The translations under genes were made by a program, and so were the position numbers. DNA of 64,000 nt from Monodelphis domestica. Lineage: Eukaryota > Chordata > Mammalia > Didelphimorphia > Didelphidae. How positions within the stretch are numbered: position 1 is the stretch's first letter; each line of letters begins with the position of its first letter. Positions 41,501 through 53,500 of this stretch are shown here, one piece after another. Location: the NCBI RefSeq assembly GCF_027887165.1, contig NC_077234.1, positions 165,009,877 to 165,073,876 on the forward strand, given 5' to 3'. Under the pieces are notes generated by a model that worked only from the letters and a program-made list of their open reading frames with translations, had not been told where the DNA came from and made no database searches.

Positions 41501-44500
41501 TAATTTGTATTTCAACGAAACAGCTGTAACAACTATTCTGAAGATTTCCTTTGTGTTTGTCTAGGGATTAACAAGTGGCTAAAAGAAGTCTTTCTTGAGA
41601 ACTGACTATTGCCCCTGAGCTTATGGTAATAGAATAAAGTTACAGACTTCAAGACAGCTCAAAATCACAGAGGAAAAGACATCAAAAGCCTTCCATCTAA
41701 GGAGGTGTTTTGATCTTTTAAAAATAAGTTTGAAGGATATATTACTCTCAAAAAGAAAGCATTATATAGAATAATTACTTATTTGTGAATAGTGTATTTG
41801 TATTTTCCTTCACCACACAAATAGAAACCATTCATGACTACTAGCATAGTTTACATGTGAGGGATGTGTAGTATTGTGAAGTTAGGGCAGATAATCAAAT
41901 CTGGAACAAAGTAAAACAGAAAGCAAGTTCTGGATTAAGCATCATGATTATGAATCAGATTTCCTCTCAGATCTCTTTAGGATTTAAGATATAGACTAAG
42001 ACAGAATATCATATAAAACTTGAGGATCTGATGGGATCTAAGAGTCAGTCTAACTTCCTCATTTTATAGAGAAAATGAGAGTCAAGAGCAATTAAGGGCT
42101 CAAGGTAACTTGGCTAGTTTATGGTAAAGCTGGGGCTAGATGCTCTTTCCTTTATGCCACACAGTTCCTATTATTGCATTGTACTTTGATGACCAAGACT
42201 GCTTGTGTTTATTGTAAACCACCTAATTTTATTATTATTAAGTACAGTCAAGTTACACATTATGTATAGCTCAGAAGCATATACAGGATGCCTTGAAGTC
42301 TTAATGCAGTTCTATGTTTAACTGCTCCCAAGTACTTAATTTAGCCCTTCACAATGTGTATTTTCATATGTTCCTACTAATTTCTTGTTTTTAATCTCAC
42401 CAATAAGATTTTATAAATAAGTGCTGAAGGAAGTTATAAAAAAAATTATATTTGGAGATACATCTTGAATTAAAATTTATTTTACAGCAATGCAATATAT
42501 GTATTTATGAAAATATAGTATGTATCACAATATTATTATACCATTTAAAAATTGATTATTACTGAGTTGAAGAAATATTGAAGAATCCTAAATTTTGAGG
42601 GGCCTTTAGTTTTAAAAAGACAGTGATTTTTATTTTAAATTTTGTTTCTTCATAAATAAAATCTTGAAAGTTGGTAACAATAAGTATTTTGAACATAAGA
42701 GATAAAAAGAAACATATGTATGATGTTTAAATTATTGGCATTAAATTAATGATGTTTCCTCACATTTCTACCTGCTTATTTTATTTAATTTTAAACCCTT
42801 GCCTTCTGCCTTAGAATCAATACTGTTTATTGGTTCCAAGGCAGAAGAGTAGTAAGGTTTAGGCCTTGGGGGTTAAGTGACTTGCTCAGGGTCACACAGC
42901 TAGGAAATGTCTGAGGCCAGATTTGAACCTAGGACCCCCCATCCCAAGACCTGGCTTTCAACTGAGCTACCCAGCTACCCCCACTATCTGCTTATTTTAA
43001 AAAGGCACTACAATATTTTTCAGAAAAGATTGTGGTTATTTTTTTTTTTACTATTGATAGGATAATGCTCCATTATTTTCTACTTTTGTATGGGGTTTGT
43101 TTTTTTAGCTCAAGACCAAATTCAGATTTTGTGGCATTATAGGCTGAAATCTATATGAACTACCAGACTGGAATCTTCATCAAAAATAAGAGGGGAAAAA
43201 TGATGAATTTCTTTTAAAAGTGCAGAATAAGATTAAATTTTTTATCTGATAGAAATATTATTATGAGGGCATGACATATTTACAATTAATGATTGGAATA
43301 ATTTTGTGTTTAGTATGTGTATTACATTGCTGTAAGTATACCTAGGTATCATCTATTAATTGACATTCCATTTTATTTTAATACAGTTTTCATTTAACAA
43401 GGACGAAACCTGTAAGCTTGTTTGTACAAAAACATATCATACAGACAAAGCAGAAGACAAGCAAAAATTAGAATTCTTAAAAAAAAGTATGTTACTGAAT
43501 TATCAACATCATTGGTAAGACATGGAATTATTAGTCAATCCATTTTTTTCCTTTTCAAGATGATGTTTTATCTGCCTGATATTAAATTTTATTTTATACA
43601 TAAATGAAAGTCTTTGGAAAATAAGTTTTATGCCTTGACATTTTTAATCAGTAGCATTTAGTGCATATAAAATGGAAAATTTCATTTAAAGGATGTTTAT
43701 TTATGTCTTGGCATTTCATTCTATACAGTTTGTCACTCTTCCCTCTAAGTGTAATTCTTCTAGCTACCCAGGTGATAGCAACAGTTTTTAAGAGTTACCA
43801 ATGACCTCTTTTCATACAGGGATACATATCATTTTAATTTATTGGGTGTCTTACAACAAAGTTGATGGTTTTTTTGGTTTTTGTTTTTCTTTTTTCCCTC
43901 TTTGTTAATTACCTTTTGATGCTTCTCTTGAGTTCTGTGCTTGGGCATCAAATTTTCTGTTCAGGTCTAGACTTTTCTTTACAAATGCTTGGAATTCTTC
44001 TATTTTTGTTAAATGACCATACTTTTTCCTGTAAGAATATAGTCAGTTTTGCTGGGTAATTGATTCTTGGTTGTAGACCTAGTTCCCTTGCTTTCCAGAA
44101 TATTATATTCCACTCCTTTCAGTCCTTCAGTGTAGATGCAACCAGATCCTGTGTTACCCTCACTGTGGTTCCATGGTATCTGAATGACTTCTTAGCAGCT
44201 TGTAATATTTTTCCTTGATCTGATAGTTCTTGAATTTGGCTATAACATTCCTGGGTGTTGTCAGTTGGAGATTAAGTGCAGGAGGTGATCTGTGGATTCT
44301 TTCAATCTCCACATTTCCCTCTTGTTCTAGAATATCAGGGCAGTTTTCTTGGATAATTTCCTGTAGTGTGATATCCAGGCTTTTTCTTTTGTCGTGATCT
44401 TCTGGTAGACCAATGATTCTTAAGTTGTCTCTCCTAGAACGATTTTTTAAATCTAATGTTTTTTGAATGAGGTGCTTCATATTTTCTTTATTCTTTTGGT

Positions 44501-47500
44501 TTTGTTTTATAGTGTCCTGCTGCCTTCTGAAGTCGCTTGTTTCTAGTTGTTGTATTCTGGTTCTTAAAGACTGGATTTCATCCCTGACTTTTTGGTCGTC
44601 CGTCTCCTTCTGGTCTGATTTTCTTTGGAGGTCATCTTTCATCTTCTTTGCCTCATCTTTCATCTCCTTTGCCTCATCTCCAAGCTGGTTGATTTTGGCT
44701 TTCAAGATACTATTTTCTTGTTTTAGTTCAAGTGTCTCTGTTTCCATATGTCTTATCTTAGTTTTTAAGTTCTTTTCCCAGTTGTCTTCAGCCTCTCTTA
44801 ATTGTATTTTGAGTTCTCCAGAGCCTGTAACCAATTCGCTGGGGTTTCTGGTTTTTCTCTTGGTGTTCCCTCATCCTTCTCTGTTCCATTTGCTCTTTTG
44901 TTCATTGCCTGTATAGAAGTTGTCGATTGTAGTATGTAGTTTATTTTTCTGATGTTTGCTCATATTTACCCCTTCTTTTTTTTTTTAATATATTTTATTT
45001 GATCATTTCCAAGCATTATTCGTTAAAGACATAGATCATTTTCTTTTCCTCCCCCCCCCCACCCCCCATAGCCGACGCGTAAGTCCACTGGGCATTAGAT
45101 GTTTTCTTGATTTGAACCCATTGCTTTGTTGATAGTATTTGCATTAGAGTGTTCATTTAGAGTCTATCCTCTGTCATGTCCCCTCAACCTCTGTATTCAG
45201 GCAGTTGCTTTTTCTCGGTGTTTCCACTCCCATAGTTTATCCTTTGCTTATGAATGGTGTTTTTTTCTCCTGGGTCCCTGCAAGTTGTTCAGGGACATTA
45301 CACCACCACCAATGGAGAAGTCCATTACGTTCGATGATACCACAGTGTGTTTGTCTCTGTGATATTTACCCCTTCTTTACTCCTTGCAGTTGCCTGAGCT
45401 CTTGCTCCTCTCATTTTTGGGGGGCTTTTCTTTCCACTTTCACCCTTGGAGCTTTGTCCTTAAATCTCTCAGTGCCCTCTGTGGGGGAGGGGTGTTGGAG
45501 CTTGAGTTTCCCTGCCCTCTGGAGGCTTTGATGGGATTAAGTCCAGCAGTCTGTGGGGGAGGGGTGTTGGAGTTTAAGTTTCCCTGCCCTCTGAATGCTT
45601 TGATGGGATTAAGTCCAGCCAGGTTGCTGGATGTGCCCTGAGGCCAAAACCTCAGGAAAGGGGGGGGGGGCGGGGCGGCAATATGGAGTGTCTCCATTGC
45701 TGCAACTAGGCTCCTTGTTCTATGCTCTGCATTTCTTCTCTAACTGCTTCCCCACTGCTTTTGTTGAATGCTCTTTGCCTGCAAGGTACTCCCTCCAGAC
45801 CAGCACCTTTGCCCGCCCAAAGGTTCCAGCTGCCTCTGGAAGCTTAGCACTCTAGGTGGGGGAGGGATCCCAGGACCTTCCTTCTTCCGAGTTTCACTTT
45901 TGACCATGTAATTGTGTACTTCAGGATCTATAATATCATTGGTATGAATATCATGATTACAAACTTTGCATCTTTAAGGGTTATGACTGGAAAATTAATT
46001 ACTCTTTGCCAAACTTGATTGGAACCCTTCTGAATTTAGCTAAACTTGTCCTTGTGTTCACTATTGGTTTGCTTTATAGCTTGATCTACCAGAGCTTGCA
46101 TGCGGATGTCACTGCCTTTGACAACCCAGTCATTTCATGCCATGAGGAAACGTCATTGAAGGAGTCTTAATAGTTTAATATGTACATTGATAAATAAAAG
46201 CTTGTAGGACGAGAGTGCTTGCGCTCTCTGTAAGAAGCATAGTCTGGGGGATCAGCACCCACCATGGCATCAGGCTGCAAAATTGACCTGTCCATCCTCA
46301 ATAGCGACCTGGCCTGCCTGGGGGCCAAGTGCACCCGGATGCTGGATTCCGGGGCCGACTATCTGCACCTAGATGTAATAGACGGCCATTATGTTGGCCT
46401 TAGTCATGACGGTGGAACCTGGCTTTGGAGGGCAGAAGTTCATGGAAGACATGATGCCAAAGGTTCATTGGCTGAGGACCCAGTTCCCCTCTCTGGATAT
46501 TGAAGTAGATGGTGGAGTAGTTCCTGACATGATTCACAAATGTGCAGAGGCAGGAGCTAATATGATTATTGTGTCTGGTAGTGCTATCATGAGGAGCAAA
46601 GACCCCAGATCTGTCATCAATCTCCTGAGAAATGTTTGTTCAGAAGCTGCTCAGAAACGCTCTCTGGATAGATGAGATTTCCAGGCAAATATTCTGTGCC
46701 CAGCCTACCTCCTCATTAGACTAGATTATTCAGCCTCATTTTCATCTGGTGCACAAGAACCCAATGAGCTCAAGAATCATGCTGCTGCAGAGGTGGGGCC
46801 ACTGTCTGTCCCAAGCAGTTGAGCCTTCATCTTGTTGACTTCAGCATACATACCGATATGCTGAGGTCAAGAATGGAAATAGGTGCATATGTGATAATTA
46901 CTAGGTTTTTAAAGAGTTGGGAATTAAATTTTTATGTGGCCTAAAGTACAGAGTTTTTACTAGAATACTTGATTAAAAAAAAAAAAAGAATATATTATGT
47001 TGCCTTGTCTTAAGGTTAAAAAAAAACAAATTTTGTCTCAGAGGCAGAAGAAAAAAACAGCAGCTGCTAACTATAAAAGGACTAAAATGGGTAATACTGC
47101 TCCTCTTAAAAGTATTCTCAAATGTTTGTGCATCATTATAAAAGGTTTGCTTTATTCATTAGCTTTCTTTAGAAAACAATTGTCTTTGGGGCATCAATTG
47201 ATTTTCATAAATGCAATTTCTTTGTGTTACTGGGTTTGGTTTCTTGGGGGGAAATCTAAGCTCAATGCTTTTGAGTGGAATGAGATGATTCCTTTCTAAG
47301 TTTCTTTATCTCTTTCCCCTCCCATCATCCCTTTATACTTATCTTGACCACATTTTCATGTGATTGACCACCCTACTTGTTTTCCCAGTTGACCAAATGA
47401 CACAAACCATTTCCAGCCTCGCCCCCCCCACCCCCCCCTCTTTTTTTCCTTCATTTTGGGCAGTAACCTACTTTGGAACTAAACTATAAGACGACTGGGG

Positions 47501-50500
47501 ATTATGTTGTTTACAAGAGTTTATTTTTTATATACTTAAAAAAACACATTTATTTCAGGCTCTTTCTTGCCTATAGCAAAATATGTTCAATGCTTGTTGA
47601 ACAGAAAGCCCACTTGTCTCTTTCTCCAGATCAGAAGTATGGCCTCAGAGGTCCTTCAGGTGGCTGGGTCCAAAAATACAACAGTGTAGGACATCATTGT
47701 CTAGGAGTGTCCTCAGGTCACAAGGAAAAAGGTAGCGTGGACTATTCCAAGTAATTTTTAATTGACCACTTTTTAAAGAATTCATAATTTGATTATGCTA
47801 ATACCAACTTAGATCAGGAGTGTTTTCATTTAGTTCTGGACCTAGTGTATCCTTACATCTTACAGAGCACTCAGGTGCTTCTTGTATCCTGGATCTCATT
47901 TCATTCTTCTGACACTCTTATAAGAAGCAGAACAGTTATTGTCCTCATTTTACAACTGAGGAAACCAAAGCACAAAGCAGTAAGTTAAGGCAACACATGG
48001 AGGTTATCTGGATAGAGATTTGGAGTTCAGACATGGGTTCAACTTGCATTACTAGTTTGATGTCAGGATTTCAAAGTCCTCTTCCAGGATCTTTCAGAGC
48101 CCTAAATGAATGAACTTAGGTCCTTATTAGAAGTGTGTCTGATGGACATGGTTTTATTCTTTCACCTCCGGTGGTAATAATGCAGAAGAATCCACTGATC
48201 TGAGGTTTATTTGTAACTTCTGTGCTTGATTAAATATTTAGGTAATAACTGTAATGGCTACTTCAAGGAAAAAGGAGTAGAACTTTAATTATCCTCAGGT
48301 TAATGTGAATTTTTATGTCTTTCATTATGGTATATTTACTGTAAACACTTGATGTTTATTGAATGAATGAATGAATGAATGAATGAATGAATGAATGAAT
48401 GAATGAATGAATGAATGAATGAATAGGGTGGGGAGCCTAGAGTTGCATAGCATTATGAGGTATTTTGTGTGTGTGTGTTTTTTTTAATAGGACTATTTTG
48501 CTTACTCTGTGTGATTTGGGAGGCAGAAAAAGAACATTTTATAACAATAAGGATAAAACTTCACAAAGCAAAGTACTGAAAATTAATTGTACTACCAAGC
48601 TGTGTTCTTTTTTTTGAAGTTTTTTCCTTGACACTTTATATCTTATGAAAGGGTGATATTATGGATCGTTTTAGTATTTTAATCACATTCACACTATAAA
48701 AGACATATAGAAATAACTTTAATTAAAAAACTTACATAGAAGATCATGGTATTATTAGACATGAGAGCAAGATTCAAGTTTTAATTTTCTGGACAAACTT
48801 GTGTTTGTGAGGTTTTTGTTTTTGTTTTTCTTTAAAAATAAATGTACAGTGAAACTACAAGCAGAGGCTTGTCAGTGTTGAAATTTGATTGAACTTCTCC
48901 CCCTTCTCCCCAAAGGGTCCAATATCAGGTTTTCCAATTCCTGACAAAAACTGTGTCAAATCACACAAACTAGACCAGCTGGCCAGTGTTAGTTTAGTAA
49001 GTATGGGTACTAACTACAACTTGAAGCAATAGTCTTTCCTTGAGAAAAAGTGATTTCTATAAATTGTCCTCAACTGCTCCATACAGCAAAAATATAATGG
49101 TATGGTAGCTTAAAAAGGATTCTACTTAAAATGCACACAACTTGGTATGAATTGTATTAGCCTCATTTTACGCTACAAGTAGATATGAATGGACAAATCA
49201 TCATTTGCTTTTAAAGCAAGATATGGTAAGGAATTTAGAGATTCATTAGCTAGGAATACACCAAAGCAGTATTTTCAAGCTCATTCTGATGATTGTTTCC
49301 CTTTCAGTGAATTATTTTAAATATGCATATTTTAAAGACCCATTCAGGTTCTTGTAGCACAGTGAAAATGAAATAGTAAATATAAGGAAAGTCAAAGTTA
49401 ATATCTCAAAGACATGGTGACTTAATGTACCAATTAAACTCTGAGTGAACAGAAACAGTCTGTTGTGTCTAACAAATCAGCATTTTAAAAATAAAAGATT
49501 ATCTTTTGTAAAAAAATAAAAATAAATAGCTTGTATAAGAATCCTTCCCCACCTGATAGCTTATAAGTCTAGGAAGTCATTATATAAACATATTACTAAT
49601 ATACTATAATATTTGTGGCACTTGCAAATAGAGAAAGAAACTGAAGTGATTAGTACAGTGACTAAATCAGGAATAAAATCTTTGTTCTCTTCACCCTATA
49701 ATGATACTTTGATGGAGAAGACCTTCCCCATTAGTAGCGGGGTTCCTTGCAGTCTATTTGTTCTTCGAATTGTTTTATGATTCTTTTCAACCTCCTTTTT
49801 TCATCATTTTTATTGCCTTCAACTCTGTATATTCCCTCCTTACTCTTTTAAACTACCCTAATAATCTGGTTCTCTTTGTGCTTCTTGAACTGCTCTTTTC
49901 TGAGTCCCATTGTTTTCCCCTATTTTATAAAAGTACCCTGACCATTTCAGTCCTAAATTTCTGCTCATATTCTTTCTAGACCCTATACATTTATCATTAG
50001 TTATTATTAAAGAACATACCCAAATCTAAATTCTCTCATGCTATTTCCAAGAAGTCTTTTGTTTCACAACCACATCTTAAACTAAATGTTTAAATTTACA
50101 TTTACAAAGAAGGGTAAGAGAATGGTACAGGAGAAAAAGCATTGGCCTTAGAGTCAGAGGACCTGAATTCACATCCTACCTCTGTTTCTGGTACTCCCCA
50201 TATGATGCGTTAAATCAAAGTCACTTAAACCATCCTTAACCTCAGTTTTCTCATTTATAAAATGAGAGAATTTAACTTGAAGGCCTACGAGGTTCCTTCT
50301 GGCTTGGCATTTATTGTTTCTAAGTAGCAAAGGGGTTACATCTGCATCGGTATGAGAAGTACCCCTGCCAGTGAAATTGTAGATATTTAACTTTTATAGT
50401 GTGTATCTGTCAAAGTACTTTAAGTAGAATGTAAGTTTAAGGAAAGGGGGGCCATCTATCTTAATTTTATAGCTCCTTTCTTATGTGTATGTGTGTATAT

Positions 50501-53500
50501 ACGTATACATATCATTTATTTGCCAATAGAGAATTGCTGTAAGATTACAAATAATTTTAAAAAAATTCAAAACCCTTTAATGCTTATGAAGTTGTTAGTT
50601 TATTGTTGTTGTTGTTTTTTTTAATAGTAACCTTGATATCTGCTGAAACTTCAAAATGTGTTGTTCTGGGGAAATGGGAATTAGCTGTATCTAGAGTGTG
50701 TCCTATCTAGAAAAATAGTTGTTAGTGATTAGTCATTTTATTATTGTCTCAGACTTTAGAATTTTCCTGCCTACTTTTAAACTACAGCTAGATCTAGCTA
50801 AACATGTAATATGAGAATTAGAAATTTTAATTTTCATATATTGTCTTTATTTTGGAGAGAAAGGACTTCATTCCCCAAAGCTCTTTATAATATGCCTTTG
50901 AAGAATAGTGATTTGTGTTATCTAAAGTTGTTGAATTAGTTACTTTGTGTTATGATAGAAATTATTTTTGCCAAATTTCAACAGATTTTTATTATATTAT
51001 AAGAGGACATAGATGAATTTATAGAGAAATGCATGGGTATTCTGTATCTTCTGGAGACAGAAAGAACATAATGTAGGTTTTTTTAAAAAACCCTTATCTT
51101 CTGTCTTAGAATCAAAACTCTATTGATTCCATGGCAGAAGAGTGGTAAAGGCTAGGTAGGCATGGGGATTCAGTGACTTGCAAAGGGTCACACATGTAGG
51201 AAGTTATCTAAGGCCAGATTTAAACCTAAGACTTCCCATCTCTAGACCTGGCTCTCAATCCACAGAACTGCCTAGTTGCCCCATACTGTAGGATTTTAAT
51301 ATAAATGTAGAACTATTTTTTTTGGTGCTAAGATTACCTTTTGGGATAATCATGATTTTATGAATTATTGATAGTACCAGTAGATTACTTAGCAAATGCA
51401 ACTAACTATTTAAACATATTTCAATGAGATTACTCATCAGTAAACATTTCAATATACAAAGAAGATAAGAGGTTGTACATGAAACTATGACCTGATTTTT
51501 TTTGTTTTTAAATGAAGTTTATATTTAATTTACCAAGGTAATAACAAAATTTCTATATTTCTGTTTCCTTCTTAACTTTTTTTTGTTTTTGTCTGTATGT
51601 GTTTTTGTATATTTGTAATGTCATACTCAATTATCTTCTTTTGGGGAGGGACATCTCTTTCACTGTCCATCAGTACCCTACCACCCTCAAACCCCACAGA
51701 AACTTTCCTTTGTAACAAAGAATTGTAATCAAACAGGACATTAACCAGTTCATATGTCCTTCTGTACTTCTAGTCTATCATCTCTCTACCAAGAGGTGGA
51801 AGACTTGTTCTGTCATTAGTCTTGTGAAATCATGAAGCAATTCTGTATTGACAACAGTCCTAAAACCTTACAGAGTTATTTTCCTTATATTATTGTGATC
51901 ATTGTGTAAATTATTCTCCTGATTCTGATAATTTCCCTGTGCTTCAGTTCATTCAAGTCATCTCAGATTTCTCCAGAGCCATCCTATTTGTCTTTTCTTA
52001 AAATACAATAATAATCTGTTTCATTCCTATGCCTGTTTTTTTCAGCCATTCTTCATTTAATGGACACCCAATTTATTCCAACTCTTGATTATTCTCATTA
52101 TTTATTAATGAAGAATAGATACTCATTGGATAATTTTTAAAAATTAATATATTTAGAATATTTTTCCATGGTTGCATGATTCGTCTTCTTTCCCACCCCC
52201 TTTTTCCTCCCCCCTCCTGGAGCTGACAAGCAATTCCATTTGGTCATTATACATGTATCATTGTTCAAAACCTATTTCCATATTGTTCATATTTACAATA
52301 GAGTGATGTTTTAAAGCCAAAACCCCAATTATATCCCCACTAAACTACATGATCAATCATGTTTTTCTTCTGCTTTTCTATTCCCACAGTTCTTTCTTTG
52401 GGTGTAGATAGCATTCTTTCTTATAAGTTCCTCAGAATTGTCCTGGATCATTGCATTGCTGCTAGTAGAGAAGTCCATTACATTGGATTGTGCCATAATG
52501 TATCAGTCTCTGTGTACATTGTTCTCCTGGTTCTCCTTTCACTCTGCATCAGTTCCTGGATGTCTTTCCAGTTCATATGGAATTGCTCCAGTTCATCATT
52601 CCTTTCAGCACAGTAGTATTCCATCACCCTCGTACCATAATTTGTTCAGCCATTCCCCAATCGATGGACACTCCCTCGTTTTCCAATTTTTTGCTATTAT
52701 AAAAAGTATGACTATAAATATTTTTTGTACAGACATTTTTCCTTCTCTCTTTGGGGTACAAACCCAACAGTGGTATGGCTGGATCAAAGCGCAGTCAGTC
52801 TTTTAAAGCCCTTTGGGTATAATTCCAAATTGCCCTCCAAAATAGTTGGATCAATTCACAACTCCACCAGCAATGCATTGGTGTCTCATGGGATAATTTT
52901 TAAAAATGCTTTTAAGAAACTTTGTGATATAATTGTACTACTTATCATATAAAACATTCCTGACAAATATTCACATGAATAAAATCTGCCTTTTGAATAG
53001 TTGAAAATATACAATTTTTTTTACTGAAAATTTCTAGTGGCTTTATCATTGGATATTTGAATTCCTTTAATTCTGCTTTTCAATGGGTTAGCTTTTTATT
53101 TTCCTCTAGCTTCTTAATTTGTGGCCTTATTTTCTTTCACACACACACACGTATGTAGTATAATAATGATCAAAGTATCTGTAATTTGATAACAATCATA
53201 GAACCACAAAATTAGAGAACCTTAATACTGAAAGGAATCTTAGTGATAATCTTTTCTAATCCCTGTGTTTACAGAGTAGGAAAATGAAGGTTAGTGTGAA
53301 GTAGTAACTTGTTTAATTGATAGTTCCTGATGAGTGACACCCTTCAGAACTAGGACCTCAGTAGAAGCTCATTTCCTTTGTCTGGCCATATATCTTTTAA
53401 GTGGTTTTATATCAGGAAGTAGCATGGTATAGTGCTAGACTACTGTATGTGGAATCAAGGACCTGGTTTCAATTCCCACTTCTGACACTTTTTAGTTGAC

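Larger units (their letters stand above)
43862..45900 (-). mobile_element. HAL1-like LINE: ORF1 only, with 5' leader
   Basis: On the minus strand: a G-rich leader (about 45900-45377), an L1-type ORF1 (44834 to about 43900) and then directly an A-rich tail (T-rich at 43868-43898 on +). No ORF2 is seen between ORF1 and the tail, which is the layout of HAL1 (half-L1) elements. A 5'-truncated L1 (44977-45361) splits the leader. Right and left ends are approximate and no duplication was found. Confidence 0.6.

Noticed and set aside
44467-44916. A 149-codon plus-strand frame rich in Phe and Ser
   Set aside because: It is the reverse shadow of the coiled-coil ORF1 of the LINE on the minus strand.
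45440-45855. Frames in the G-rich leader of the HAL1-like element
   Set aside because: They arise from the two 72-base repeats and G-runs. No domain is recognisable.
48358-48425. Regularly spaced short repeats that might suggest an array
   Set aside because: It is a plain GAAT tetranucleotide run without spacers. CRISPR arrays are not expected in an animal genome.
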